Part shown: positions 1 to 8,909 of the stretch, piece by piece
Numbering within the stretch: position 1 is the stretch's first letter
Layout: each line of letters begins with the position of its first letter
From: JAFMDF01 sp965222705
GTDB lineage: Bacteria; Bacteroidota; Bacteroidia; Chitinophagales; Saprospiraceae
Assembly (NCBI GenBank): GCA_965222705.1
Contig: CBDCUO010000055.1
Span: forward strand, 60,121 to 124,120
Reading direction: 5' to 3'
DNA: 64,000 bases
The notes under the pieces: generated by a model
What the model was told of the DNA's origin: nothing
The model's database searches: none
Seen by the model: only the letters and a program-made list of their open reading frames with translations
Position numbers and translations under genes: made by a program

Positions 1-250
1 CATTCAGCAAGTCCAATTTTGCTTTCGGAAAGATACAAATATCGGGAACAGCAGGTTTTACATCGGGCAAAGTCAGGCTTAATTCCGAGTAAAATTCGTA
101 CTTTTTATCATATTTTTTGCCCAGAGCAATTACTAGTCTTGATTGAATAGCACTATGGTTTTTACTAGGCATGGGTTTGTTTCGTTCTATTTGGTATTGA
201 ACAGCGGGTTCAGAAACTTGGTCGAATTCTTCTGTAAACATGGTGGTCAT
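1..250 (-). CDS. Uma2-family (DUF820) restriction-like endonuclease, partial
   Basis: The N-terminal 83 residues of a protein that runs off the left edge of the window. Reading from the ATG at 248-250 it begins MTTMFTEEFDQVSEPAVQYQ, followed by a segment with SKNHSAIQSRL, YEFYSELSLTL and PDICIFPKA. This order (a conserved N/H-S..Q..L helix, then a strand ELSL, then a P-D-I strand) is the start of the PD-(D/E)XK-like fold of the Uma2/DUF820 family, which is very abundant in cyanobacteria and some Bacteroidota. The catalytic Asp of the PD motif is visible; the rest of the active site lies outside the window. Biological role in the cell is not established. An alternative in-frame ATG lies three codons downstream. 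Confidence 0.7.
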   Translation of the reverse strand, partial: MTTMFTEEFDQVSEPAVQYQIERNKPMPSKNHSAIQSRLVIALGKKYDKKYEFYSELSLTLPDVKPAVPDICIFPKAKLDLLN

Positions 251-285
251 TTTTCACCAAATTTAGGCATAAAAACCCGTTTTTC

Positions 286-831
286 CTAACGGTTGGACCA
301 AGCGATCTCTTCCACGCCTAATTCCTTCCCGATAAATCGGGCCAAGACAAAAAGATAGTCCGATAATCTGTTTAGATACTGGATTAAAATAGGCACAACG
401 GCTTCTAACTCGCTCAAAGCCACTATATTTCTTTCTGCTCTTCTGCAAACACAACGGGCGACGTGACAATGGGAAACAGTGGGATGCCCGCCAGGAAGGA
501 TGAAATTTTTTAACAATTCCAGGCGGGTTTCCATTTGGTCAATGCTTTTTTCCAGTGACTCTACGGACGTTGGTTCTATGATAGGTAACCATAAATTTTC
601 TTTGGAAGGATCGGCAGCCAAATGAGCACCAATCGTAAAAAGCATTTCTTGGATAGACTTAAGTTCTGCTCGGATAGCTTTATTTTGCAGGCAGTCTCTG
701 ACTAATCCGATAAAGGAATTGAGCTCATCTACCGAGCCGTAAGATTCTATGCGTATATGATGCTTGGGCAATCGGGTGCCGCCGAAGAGAGCCGTTGTTC
801 CGGTATCTCCTTTTTTTGTATAAATTTTCAT
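286..831 (-). CDS. cob(I)alamin adenosyltransferase, PduO type
   Basis: Transfers the adenosyl group of ATP to cob(I)alamin to make adenosylcobalamin, the cofactor of methylmalonyl-CoA mutase and similar enzymes; cytoplasmic. The 181-residue product has the family hallmarks: N-terminal KKGDTGTTALFGGTR (ATP-binding, residues ~5-19), YGSVDELNSFIGL (~31-43), the LPGG.......H.aR..CRRAER block (~112-133) and NRLSDYLFVLAR (~154-165). Length matches the family (about 180-200). The usual C-terminal E..W is present as EEIAW. It stands alone: the Uma2 gene upstream starts 36 bp beyond its stop, and a channel pseudogene precedes it. Confidence 0.93.
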   Translation of the reverse strand: MKIYTKKGDTGTTALFGGTRLPKHHIRIESYGSVDELNSFIGLVRDCLQNKAIRAELKSIQEMLFTIGAHLAADPSKENLWLPIIEPTSVESLEKSIDQMETRLELLKNFILPGGHPTVSHCHVARCVCRRAERNIVALSELEAVVPILIQYLNRLSDYLFVLARFIGKELGVEEIAWSNR

Positions 832-846
832 TAGAAAAAAATAAAT

Positions 847-1919
847 TTATATTTCGGAAAGATCGTATTCATTTAAAATGACTCTCCAGTCCAGGCTTTC
901 TACATATTCCAGCATTTTTTGAGAAATGCTGTCCCTTAAATTGCGGTGCTTTTTGGCCAAGCCGAACGCATAGAATTGCAGATCAAATTTGATGGGTAAA
1001 ATTTCCAAGTGATGATAAGTCTGACTCATTCATTAAGCGATATTTTAAAATAGGTTCATCGTATAAAAAAGCCTCTATCTCGCCTGCATCCAAAGCCGTT
1101 AAGCCCGTTGAAAGGTCATTATACAAACTAACTTTTTTGAAAAAGTGATTTTTTAAATAAGTTGCTGTGCTGGCTTTGGAAATACAGCCAACTTTTCGTT
1201 CTTTAAAATCATTTATTTCTGATATACTCCACCCTAATTGGTTAATGGTCAAAGAGGAAGCGACACTTGCTGTAAAGCCAGAAATAAAAAGTAAGCCGCT
1301 AAACATCCAGATTAATGCCACCAGCTTGCCCTCTCGACTCTTGGGTGATTTGTCGCCATATCCAACGGTGGTCATCGTCACTACAGACCACCACATACCA
1401 TCCCATATTCCCTTCCAGCCAGGTCGAAATTGCTCCGGATTCTTTTTTCTTTCAAAATACCAAGCAATTGATCCAAACAAGCAAATTACGAAAAACTAGT
1501 GCTAAAAAACCGCTTAAAAAATTCAGATTAAAAAAGGAACGCAGAAATTGGCTAAATTTTTTAAGCGAAGAAATTTCTCGAATAGCAACGGTAGAATTGG
1601 AAGCATAAAAAGAATGAGTAAAATCTATTTTTTGGCTGCGCTCACTAGTAATAGTCAATGGATTAATACATACATCAATTGTTCCTGCTTCTAAAGCGGT
1701 CAGCATATCTGCAAAATCCATTCTTACTAGGCGATACTCCAAACTTAGATCTTTGGCAATATTTTCCCAGAGCCATACACTGATGCCCCCTAAGGATTCT
1801 CCTTCGGGAATAATAAAAGGAGCCACCTGTGTATAACCTATGATTAAGGTGTCTTTTTGCGCTTGAGCAATTAGAAAATTACTACTGATTAAAAAGAATA
1901 GGGTGCTTATCCATTTCAT
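847..1919 (-). pseudogene. Glutamate-receptor-like (GluR0-type) potassium channel, broken by two frameshifts
   Basis: Three consecutive minus-strand frames together encode one prokaryotic ionotropic-glutamate-receptor-like channel. 1919-~1490 gives a signal peptide (MKWISTLFFLISSNFLIAQA) and the first lobe of a periplasmic amino-acid-binding domain. ~1480-1030 gives the pore with the K+ selectivity filter TVGYGD followed by a transmembrane helix (LVALIWMFSGLLFISGFTAS), then the start of the second ligand lobe. ~1029-847 gives the end of that lobe. The first break sits at a T5 run (minus strand) near 1490-1500, where one more T restores a continuous LVFFVICLFGSIAWYFE helix. The second is explained by a 4-bp tandem duplication (AATGAATG, plus cattcatt at 1027-1034); removing one copy fuses KYRLM to SQTYHHLEILPIKF. 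If both are real the gene is dead; the first may be a base-calling error. Confidence 0.82.
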
Positions 1920-2170
1920 CGGTTTTGCCTACTTAAAACTTATGCTGTTTTCCTGTTTTCTCGAATATCCAAAGTGTTTTGCCAAGATAGCTAATAATCT
2001 TGTTTCAGAAAAACGGACTGCTCCATATATTTTACCTAAAGGAACATTTCAAAAGTATCAATTTATTTCTTGGCTACAAAGAAAAAAGGCTGGTGTAGGA
2101 GATAAAGGTATTATCATACATTAATTAAGTGTTGGTTTTATGAACAGGAAACTTTAGAGTATGTATGGTA

Positions 2171-2857
2171 TTAGATGTATATTCTGGGAGATTTGCCGGA
2201 GGTTTCTTTGGGAAAATTATTTAGATAATATTTGATGAGTCCAATAGTACTTTTGACATTGAGTTTTTTGCGGAGGTTGCGTTTATGCGTGTCAACGGTC
2301 CGAGGACTAATAAATAGTTTATTCGCTATTTCTTTGTTAGTCAGTTCTTTATAAATAAATTCCAGAATTTGCTGCTCTCTTTTTGTAATAAAAGGTTTTA
2401 CTCTTGTAGCCGTTGTTCCTGTTGTTTTTCCTCCAAATTGCACCAAAATTTTTGCGGATATGCTACTGGAAAAATAATTGTTCCCTTTGGCCAAAGCCCT
2501 GATGCCGACGAGTAATTCGTCAATAGGTGCATCTTTGGTAATATAGCCTTGTGCACCGTTTTTTAGAGCTTGCAAAATCATAGATTTATCTTCTTCATTG
2601 GAAAGGATGAGTATATTTGCTCTTGGCGCAATTTGGAGCATGCGGCGGGTCATTTCCAAACCGTCAATGGAAGGAAGATTTAAGTCGAGAATAATTACTT
2701 CAATATCAGGTTGCCTTTTTAAAAACTGGAGCGCTGGCTCTCCGTCGTCAAAATCTGCAATTACCTCAAATCCTTCTCGATTTTTAAGATACAGGGACAA
2801 GCTTTTTCTAAAGATAGATTCATCTTCTATGATGATCGTTTTGATTGTTTTTGTCAT
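2171..2857 (-). CDS. NarL/FixJ-type response regulator (REC + LuxR HTH)
   Basis: 228 residues: receiver domain ~5-122 and LuxR-type helix-turn-helix ~155-215. The receiver has the acidic pair EDE at 11-13, the phospho-acceptor Asp58 in VIILDLNLP, Ser/Asn-rich LILSNEE and the K of ITKDAP (~108). The output domain reads TKREQQILEFI..ELTNKEIA.KLFISPRTVDTHKRN, a standard LuxR recognition helix. It is therefore a DNA-binding regulator controlled by phosphorylation. No histidine kinase is adjacent, so it is an orphan here; the nearest gene, the permease, is transcribed divergently from 3034. Regulon unknown. Confidence 0.92.
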   Translation of the reverse strand: MTKTIKTIIIEDESIFRKSLSLYLKNREGFEVIADFDDGEPALQFLKRQPDIEVIILDLNLPSIDGLEMTRRMLQIAPRANILILSNEEDKSMILQALKNGAQGYITKDAPIDELLVGIRALAKGNNYFSSSISAKILVQFGGKTTGTTATRVKPFITKREQQILEFIYKELTNKEIANKLFISPRTVDTHKRNLRKKLNVKSTIGLIKYYLNNFPKETSGKSPRIYI

Positions 2858-3033
2858 AGCGCTTTGCAGAAAAGTTAATTGTTGGTCAATGGAAGGAGGG
2901 TTTTTGTAGAAAAAGCGGGTATTGGGAGGAAGGAGTTATCGGGAATTAAACCTAATTTTGCCCGATTTGTTTAAAGTAAATTTACCTGCTTTTCAACTTT
3001 TGAGAAAATAAAGTTACATTTTTTTTTCGTCAA

Positions 3034-5607
3034 TTGAAAATTCCACAATCTGAAAACTTTACGATTTTGAATAAGCTCGATTTTGCTTGGCTGATAAAAA
3101 TGGCGTGGAGGGATAGCCGCCGAAACCGCTTGCGTCTTTTTTTGTTTATTTCCTCTATTATTTTGGGCATTGCGGCTCTTGTTGCTATTAGTTCATTTGG
3201 CGAAAATTTGGCCACAGATATTAATAAAGAAGCCAAAAAGCTGCTTGGAGCGGATTTAAAAGTGGAAGGCAACGCGCCTATGCTGGATTCTATTGGGTTG
3301 ATACTCAAAGAGATAGAGGCAGAGCGTTCAGATGTGATTTCGTTTCCTTCCATGATTTATTTGCCCAAAAGCGAGGATACCCGAATGGTCTTAATCAATG
3401 CTATAGAAGGCAATTATCCCTACTATGGAGAATTTGCTACAGAACCTTTGAATGCTCAAAACACCTTTAGGACTGCACAAAAAGCGTTGGTAGAAAAAAC
3501 GGTGATGATGCAATATGGCTTGCAACCGGGCGATTCTGTGAAGATAGGAAAAGTTACTTTTGAGATTGAAGGGCAATTAAATACAGCTCCCGGCAGGTCG
3601 GGGTTTGCGGGAGCGGTCTTTCCAATAGTTTACATTCCTAAAAAATATATTCCACAAACGGGTTTGGTACAGTTTGGCAGTCGTGTTGACTACAATTATT
3701 TTTATAAAGTGAAAGAAGGGATTGATGTGGCACAATTGGAGGATACCCTCCAAGCCATATTACGTCCTGTTTCTATGGGCTGGGATACGGTGGAAGAAAG
3801 GAAGGAGGATTTAGGTAGCGCCTTTAATACGTTGACCGATTTTTTGAATCTGGTTGGTTTCATCGCTTTGATATTGGGCTGTATTGGCGTGGCAAGTGCT
3901 GTACATATTTATATTAAAAGCAAATTGGATACGGTGGCTGTTTTGCGTTGTTTGGGAGCAAGTGGGAAACAGGCCTTTTTGATTTATCTGATTCAGGTTT
4001 TGGCTATGGGCTTGTTTGGGGCGCTATTGGGGGCTTTATTGGGTAGCATTTTGCAAAAATTACTACCCCTTGTTTTGGGAGAATTTTTGCCATTAGAGAA
4101 TGTGAGTACTGATATTTCGCCCAGCGCAGTCATTCAGGGCATTATTACTGGGGTTGCTATTGCGATTTTGTTTGCCTTAATTCCACTTTTGGGCATTCGA
4201 AAAATCTCTCCGCTAAAAACCTTGCGCGCCTCTTTTGAGCCAGATACTGCTACAAAAGACCCGCTGCGCTGGTTGATTATTGGCTTAATTGCTCTGTTTA
4301 TTGGTGGATTTACTTGGTTTCAGACAGGACGCGTGGATACCGTAGCAGGTTTTATGGCGGTTGTTGCTATTAGTTTTTTATTGCTGGCGGGGGTGGCGCG
4401 ATTGGTTATGTGGGCGGTACGCCGCTTTTTTCCGGTGCGATGGAGCTATGTTTGGCGGCAAAGTATTGCCAATTTGTACCGTCCCAATAACCAAACTTTA
4501 ATACTAATGGTTTCTATTGGCTTGGGAACGGCCTTGATTTCTACCTTATTTTTCACACAAGACCTTTTATTGGGACAGGTAGAATTTACTGGACGTGGAG
4601 AACAGCCCAATATGATTCTATATGATATTCAAAGCGACCAAAAGGCTGACGTGCTTCAACTGACGGACGAATTTGATTTGCCTTTGATCCAAAATGTGCC
4701 AGTTGTGACGATGCGTTTAGAAACGATAGACGGCATAACAAAAGCACAGAATTTGTTGGACACGACCGAAAACCAGAAGTCCCGTTGGGCATACAACCGG
4801 GAGTATCGGGTTACTTATAGGGATTCGTTGACGGATACGGAAGAAATAATTGAGGGCGTTTGGCACGGTGAACAGCCCGATAATGACACGGTTTATATTT
4901 CCATTGCGGAAAATATTGCGGATAATCTAAAAGCAGGGGTAGGATCCAAGCTCGTTTTTAACGTGCAAGGTGCTTTGCTTGAAACGGTGATTAGCAGCAT
5001 TCGAAAAATAGAATTTGGACGTTTGCAGACCAATTTTTTTGTAGTGTTTCCTGAAGGTGTTTTGGAAAAAGCCCCACAGTTTCATGTGGTGGTTACTCGA
5101 ACACCCGATGAGGCAATTTCGGGCAACTTTCAACGAAATTTGATTCGCGCTTTTCCAAATGTTTCGGTCATTGATTTAACCCAAATATTAAAAACAGTAG
5201 ATACGATATTGGACAAAGTGTCTTTTGTCATAAAATTTATGGCTTTATTTAGCATTCTTACTGGTTTATTAGTATTAATCAGTTCGGTCGTACTAAGCAA
5301 ATACCAGCGAATAAAGGAAAGTGTTTTATTAAGAACGTTGGGAGCGAGTAGAAATCAAATTTTAAAAATTAATGGTTTTGAATATTTTATGCTAGGTGCG
5401 CTTTCAACCTTGACGGGCATTATTTTATCTTTTGGCATTAGCTGGTTGCTGGCTAAGTTTGAGTTTGAAATTCCTTTTACGCCTAGTTTTTTGCCCTCTT
5501 TTGTAGTCTTTTTGAGCATTACCATTTTGACCATTATTATCGGGATGCTAAATAGCCGAGAAGTAGTATCCCAATCGCCTTTGGAGGTGCTGCGAAAGGA
5601 GGTTTAG
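3034..5607 (+). CDS. Large FtsX/MacB-like ABC transporter permease (YbbP-like)
   Basis: 857 residues with the double-FtsX architecture of YbbP/SalY permeases: an N-terminal helix (RLRLFLFISSIILGIAALVAI, ~35-55), a periplasmic MacB-type domain, three helices with an FtsX core (FIALILGCIGVASAVHIYIKSKL... ~275-400), a second helix pair (~415-460), a second extracellular domain (~490-720), and a final FtsX core containing LLRTLGASRNQILKINGFE (~755-857). Partner ATPases usually move lipoproteins or lipids or control cell-wall enzymes; none is encoded next to this gene. The longest frame begins at TTG (3034). The first ATG, at about 3100 (MAWRDSRRN), would still precede the first membrane helix and is an alternative start. 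Confidence 0.88.
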   Translation: MKIPQSENFTILNKLDFAWLIKMAWRDSRRNRLRLFLFISSIILGIAALVAISSFGENLATDINKEAKKLLGADLKVEGNAPMLDSIGLILKEIEAERSDVISFPSMIYLPKSEDTRMVLINAIEGNYPYYGEFATEPLNAQNTFRTAQKALVEKTVMMQYGLQPGDSVKIGKVTFEIEGQLNTAPGRSGFAGAVFPIVYIPKKYIPQTGLVQFGSRVDYNYFYKVKEGIDVAQLEDTLQAILRPVSMGWDTVEERKEDLGSAFNTLTDFLNLVGFIALILGCIGVASAVHIYIKSKLDTVAVLRCLGASGKQAFLIYLIQVLAMGLFGALLGALLGSILQKLLPLVLGEFLPLENVSTDISPSAVIQGIITGVAIAILFALIPLLGIRKISPLKTLRASFEPDTATKDPLRWLIIGLIALFIGGFTWFQTGRVDTVAGFMAVVAISFLLLAGVARLVMWAVRRFFPVRWSYVWRQSIANLYRPNNQTLILMVSIGLGTALISTLFFTQDLLLGQVEFTGRGEQPNMILYDIQSDQKADVLQLTDEFDLPLIQNVPVVTMRLETIDGITKAQNLLDTTENQKSRWAYNREYRVTYRDSLTDTEEIIEGVWHGEQPDNDTVYISIAENIADNLKAGVGSKLVFNVQGALLETVISSIRKIEFGRLQTNFFVVFPEGVLEKAPQFHVVVTRTPDEAISGNFQRNLIRAFPNVSVIDLTQILKTVDTILDKVSFVIKFMALFSILTGLLVLISSVVLSKYQRIKESVLLRTLGASRNQILKINGFEYFMLGALSTLTGIILSFGISWLLAKFEFEIPFTPSFLPSFVVFLSITILTIIIGMLNSREVVSQSPLEVLRKEV

Positions 5608-6144
5608 TAAAAATAATGGACAAAATCAAGTTACATTAAAATAAATTAAATGTATAAATAAAAGATTTTTAATAAGCTTTGCTTTCTAATTATTTTTTGA
5701 AAATTTTTCTGAAAAATTTCTAGCCCTTTTTGAACCACTGACGAAAAAAACCTATCCGTTTTCTAAAAAAGTTATTACATTTTCATTATTTCAATCTTAA
5801 TAAAGATCATTTACAATCAAATATAAATTTGATTTTTAGATATATATAATTATATTTGCATCGTGAAAGTTATTAATTACTTCAAGTTAAAATGACTTTC
5901 CAGGAATAATACGGATATTAATCGAATAGAAGGAAAAAATGGAAAAGGAAAGTAAAGCAACCGAAAGCAGTTGCCTGAAATTACTTGTACTTAATTGCTT
6001 TGTTTGACGTGAGTTTGAACAGATTTCCCTCAATAGATTATAATCCCAACAAGTAATTTTTTCTGAAACACTATCTTCCTACAAGATGCTCTTTTGATTA
6101 AAAAGAAATGTACTCTTTTAGGGGAAATTGAAATTACGGACTAT
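5608..6144. other. Long A/T-rich intergenic region with a promoter
   Basis: About 535 bp between the permease and the next credible start. It contains the promoter at 5828-5858 and a 22-codon ATG frame at 5939-6007 (MEKESKATESSCLKLLVLNC...), which may be a leader peptide or chance. No tRNA or repeat was recognised. Confidence 0.5.
5828..5858 (+). promoter_or_regulatory. Bacteroidota-type promoter TTTG-N19-TATATTTG
   Basis: TTTG at 5828-5831 and TATATTTG at 5851-5858 are spaced by exactly 19 bp, matching the known Bacteroidota sigma-ABfr consensus (-33 TTTG, -7 TAnnTTTG). Transcription would start near 5865 and run into the small protein at 6145 and the secreted protein at 6575, leaving a long untranslated leader of about 280 nt. 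Confidence 0.6.
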
Positions 6145-6468
6145 ATGGAGCATTTCCTATTTCTTTCGGTTACGTCGATGCTAATCTCTTCTCTATCGAT
6201 ATTTTTTATTGAATATCATCAGCCCCCTACATCTTCTTCCGATTCAGAAAATGACCTCAGTTCGACTGACTCGATAACGGGTTCGATGGATGCACCTTCC
6301 GAAGAAGAGGTTTTATTAACAGAAAAAAATGAAAAACTGTCCGGCCATGCCGCTTCAGATACAGAACAGGAAGATTTTGCCGGAGGGTATGATTTTATCC
6401 AAATTGCTAAACAAGGGAATTCAATGCCTTGTGACCAATGGCAGAATATTCGACCCGTAGTGAGTTAA
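6145..6468 (+). CDS. Small membrane-anchored acidic hypothetical protein
   Basis: Starting from the ATG at 6145 the product is 107 residues: one hydrophobic segment at the N-terminus (EHFLFLSVTSMLISSLSIFF) and then a Ser/Asp/Glu-rich low-complexity tail (SSSDSENDLSSTDSITG..., EEEVLL). This fits a single-pass protein with a disordered acidic domain. A TTG at 6094 in the same frame would add 17 residues (MIKKKCTLLGEIEITDY). I do not recognise a family. It lies 106 bp upstream of a second small envelope protein and could share its transcript. It could also be a chance frame; no homologue can be asserted. Confidence 0.45.
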   Translation: MEHFLFLSVTSMLISSLSIFFIEYHQPPTSSSDSENDLSSTDSITGSMDAPSEEEVLLTEKNEKLSGHAASDTEQEDFAGGYDFIQIAKQGNSMPCDQWQNIRPVVS

Positions 6469-6574
6469 TATGGAAATACAAGCAATTTACTTGGTTTTTG
6501 TATTGACAATTCGTCAATTTTTGTCAAAGAAGGACAATTTTTATTAGCAGCTAAAATCTATAAACAAACGCATT

Positions 6575-7030
6575 ATGAAACACTTACAAATCCTGCCAAC
6601 AGGCTTATTATGCTTGTTTTTTGCATGGTCAATAAATTCCTATGCGCAGCAAGAAGATTTGTTAGTGCTGAATCAGGAAAAAAAACAAGTAGTATCAATA
6701 AACAAGCAGTCCTTAACAACACCCAATACAACAAAAATCCCTCTTTATTTTCGGCATCATAAAAAGTTGCCTGTGGCCTATTCCGGTTTTGTAATCGAAT
6801 TAGTCACTTCGGATTTGCCGCTGAAGCGAAATCACTCCCTCTTCAAACAATTTGGAAATGTGTATTACGACAAACTGGAAGGAGGTAAGTATGCCTATTG
6901 TGTTTTGACTAACTTCAACAATCGAAGAGTAGCCGGTCAATATATTCATAATATCATCGCCAGAAGGGCTCCGAAGGCAAGGGTAGTGGAGTATGTTCGT
7001 GGAAGGAGGAAAGTGTATAAAAGCAATTAA
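6575..7030 (+). CDS. Secreted hypothetical protein with SPOR-like C-terminal region
   Basis: 151 residues beginning with a clear signal peptide (ILPTGLLCLFFAWSINSYAQ, cleavage near A24-Q25). The second half has the pattern of a SPOR-like fold: a first strand SGFVIELVTSDLPLK, a central GNVYYDKLEGGKYAYCVLTNFNN, a helix AGQYIHNIIARRAPKA and a last strand RVVEYVRGRRKVY. SPOR domains bind denuded peptidoglycan glycan strands. The match is by pattern only and the usual Gly/aromatic positions are imperfect, so function is tentative. The protein is basic (pI clearly high at the C-terminus), in contrast to the acidic protein encoded just upstream. Confidence 0.55.
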   Translation: MKHLQILPTGLLCLFFAWSINSYAQQEDLLVLNQEKKQVVSINKQSLTTPNTTKIPLYFRHHKKLPVAYSGFVIELVTSDLPLKRNHSLFKQFGNVYYDKLEGGKYAYCVLTNFNNRRVAGQYIHNIIARRAPKARVVEYVRGRRKVYKSN

Positions 7031-7189
7031 ACAGTTTTTGAATTATAATCCTATGAAAATTTTAGAGGCTACTTCTGTGAGAGGACTGCGGGTAGAAAGC
7101 TGGCAGACCTAGCAAATGCGTCAAATGCTGCTAGCTTTCTACTGAAATTGGTGTAGTTTTCTTTTTTGAGACCGTGATAATGACGAATA

Positions 7190-7219
7190 GGTTATCTCGG
7201 GAGCAATCTCGAGATAGCC
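7190..7219 (+). terminator. Perfect-loop hairpin with GCAA tetraloop
   Basis: A 13-bp stem (7190-7202 and 7207-7219, one G-T wobble pair in each half) closes a GCAA tetraloop (GNRA class) at 7203-7206. It is followed by a T-rich stretch on the plus strand (gatttgtcttttttgggc), so it probably ends plus-strand transcription. It lies about 160 bp past the stop of the upstream gene and 30 bp before the convergent mlaF-like stop. Confidence 0.6.
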
Positions 7220-7249
7220 GATTTGTCTTTTTTGGGCTTTCTTTTTTCA

Positions 7250-8020
7250 TTATTCCACCTCTTTTTCAATGGCTGCTTTTCTCAATTTTTGCAAAAAGGG
7301 AGAAGCAAATATAAAGTCCTGTAAATAGTCGTTATTGCTATTTAATACTTCATTTTTGGTACCCCTCCAGGCTACTTTTCCTAAGTTTAACAAAATAATG
7401 GTATCACCAATTTCCATGACAGAGTTCATGTCGTGTGTATTGATGACCGTTGTGATGCCATTTTCTACCGTGATGCTATGGATCAATTCGTCAATGACCA
7501 TAGAAGTTTTGGGGTCTAGTCCAGAGTTTGGTTCATCGCAGAAAAGGTATTTGGGTTTGAGAACGATGGACCGAGCGATACCCACGCGCTTTTGCATACC
7601 TCCGCTGATTTCAGAGGGATATTTTTTATTGGCTCCTTCTAGTGTTACCCTTTCCAGGCAATAGTTGACCCTTTCCATTTTTTCCTTTTTGGTCATTTTG
7701 GTAAACATATCCAGGGGGAAGCGTACATTTTGCTCGACTGTCATGGAGTCGAATAGGGCGGTGCCCTGAAAAAGCATGCCCACCTGCATACGCAAAGCCC
7801 GTAGTTCCTTCTTGTCTAGCTTGTTAAAATTGATGTCATCGTACCAAATATTACCGCTTGTAGGTTGGAAAAGCCCGACTAATAGTTTTAACAAAACGGT
7901 TTTACCGGCACCGCTTTTTCCAATAATCATATTGGTTTTGCCTCGTTCAAAAACGGCAGAAATGTTATTTAACACTTCTACTTCTTCAAAAGATTTATAT
8001 ATATTTTCTGCTCGAATCAT
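7250..8020 (-). CDS. MlaF-like ABC transporter ATP-binding protein
   Basis: 256-residue ABC ATPase: Walker A GKSGAGKTVLLK (~34-45), Q-loop MLFQG (~85), signature ISGGMQKRVGIARS (~139-152), Walker B YLFCDEPNSGLDP (~160-172) and switch His in INTHDM. The signature and NSGLDP variant are typical of the MlaF/Mkl subfamily, which powers phospholipid transport between inner and outer membrane. It is encoded 5 bp downstream of the MlaE-like permease gene, forming a two-gene operon. No MlaD (MCE) or MlaB/MlaC gene is visible next to it. Confidence 0.93.
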   Translation of the reverse strand: MIRAENIYKSFEEVEVLNNISAVFERGKTNMIIGKSGAGKTVLLKLLVGLFQPTSGNIWYDDINFNKLDKKELRALRMQVGMLFQGTALFDSMTVEQNVRFPLDMFTKMTKKEKMERVNYCLERVTLEGANKKYPSEISGGMQKRVGIARSIVLKPKYLFCDEPNSGLDPKTSMVIDELIHSITVENGITTVINTHDMNSVMEIGDTIILLNLGKVAWRGTKNEVLNSNNDYLQDFIFASPFLQKLRKAAIEKEVE

Positions 8021-8025
8021 TTTTG

Positions 8026-8772
8026 CTAGGAAGTCAAGATGACCGCAATGACTAAGTCTGCTAATAAAATCAAAATATCACTATATACGACCGCTTGGGT
8101 ACTTGCCTCGCCCAATTCAATGCTTCCTCCCTTTACAAAATAGCCCTGATAACAAGAAACGGTTGTTAGAATAATCGAAAAGACTACTGCTTTGACGTAC
8201 ATCATGAATACGTAGTAGGGTACAAAAAAAGAACGAACACCCCTCACATATTCCGGGTCTGTCAGGTCACCGAAGGGAACCGCCGCAACATATCCTCCCA
8301 TAATGCTGACAAAAGCAGCCAAACTGACCAATAAAGGAATCACAAGCACTGCCGCAACCAGTTTGGGTAAAATTAGAAAAGCGGCTGTATTAACTCCCAT
8401 TAAATCCATTGCGTCAATATGTTCTTTTTGTCGCATCCCGCCCAGCTCTGCTGCCATATTAGAACCTACCTTGCCCGCCAGTACCAAACAGGTAATCGTA
8501 GGAGCGAGTTCAATAATAGTCATATCTCGGACTATGTAGCCAATATAATATCTGGGAATAAGATTGCCACTTAGCTGGTCTGAAAATTGGACGGCGGTTA
8601 CTGCCCCGATAAAAACAGAGATTAGCCCAACAATTACGAGCGATCCTACCCCTATATCATTCATTTGCCTCATTGTTTCTCGCCAGTACATGATAAATTT
8701 TTCCGGACGAGCAAAAGTTGACTTCATCAGGGCTAAATAACGACCAAAATGGTAGAAAAAATTGAAATTCAT
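8026..8772 (-). CDS. MlaE-like ABC transporter permease
   Basis: 248 residues with five or six hydrophobic segments and the MlaE family core: FIGAVTAVQFSDQL, IGYIVRDMTIIELAPTITCLVLAGKVGSNMAAELG.MRQKEHIDAMDLMGVNT and LVIPLLVSLAAFVSIMGG. The AGKVGSNMAAELG/M..EQIDAL-type motif is the diagnostic feature of the MlaE permease that exchanges phospholipids with an MCE protein. Start at 8772 (MNFNFFYHFGRYL) fits the amphipathic N-terminus of the family. It is translated upstream of, and presumably coupled to, the ATPase gene. Confidence 0.93.
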   Translation of the reverse strand: MNFNFFYHFGRYLALMKSTFARPEKFIMYWRETMRQMNDIGVGSLVIVGLISVFIGAVTAVQFSDQLSGNLIPRYYIGYIVRDMTIIELAPTITCLVLAGKVGSNMAAELGGMRQKEHIDAMDLMGVNTAAFLILPKLVAAVLVIPLLVSLAAFVSIMGGYVAAVPFGDLTDPEYVRGVRSFFVPYYVFMMYVKAVVFSIILTTVSCYQGYFVKGGSIELGEASTQAVVYSDILILLADLVIAVILTS

Positions 8773-8839
8773 AGCTGTTCAACTTACATTCATTAAGGAA
8801 TGAGGCACAAACAAAATGTACGACTCCTCTTTATCTTTT

Positions 8840-8908
8840 TGTGTTTTTTGCCGTTTGCAGCCAATTAAGGAATGGTACATTAATAATGAAATTTTAAACA
8901 TACTTTAA
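8840..8908 (-). repeat. Post-stop A/T-rich repeat element, copy 1
   Basis: Directly after the biotin carboxylase stop the minus strand reads AAGTATGTTTAAAATTTCATT and, after a spacer, CCTTAATTGGCTGCAAACGGC. A second copy in the opposite orientation lies at 12045-12115 beside pdhB. The shared order of these blocks indicates a dispersed intergenic element; it may act at the mRNA 3' end. Confidence 0.4.
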
Positions 8909-8909
8909 G

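Noticed and set aside
1903..2124. Plus-strand reading frame before the response regulator
   Set aside because: No start context, composition or homology; overlaps the antisense of the channel start.
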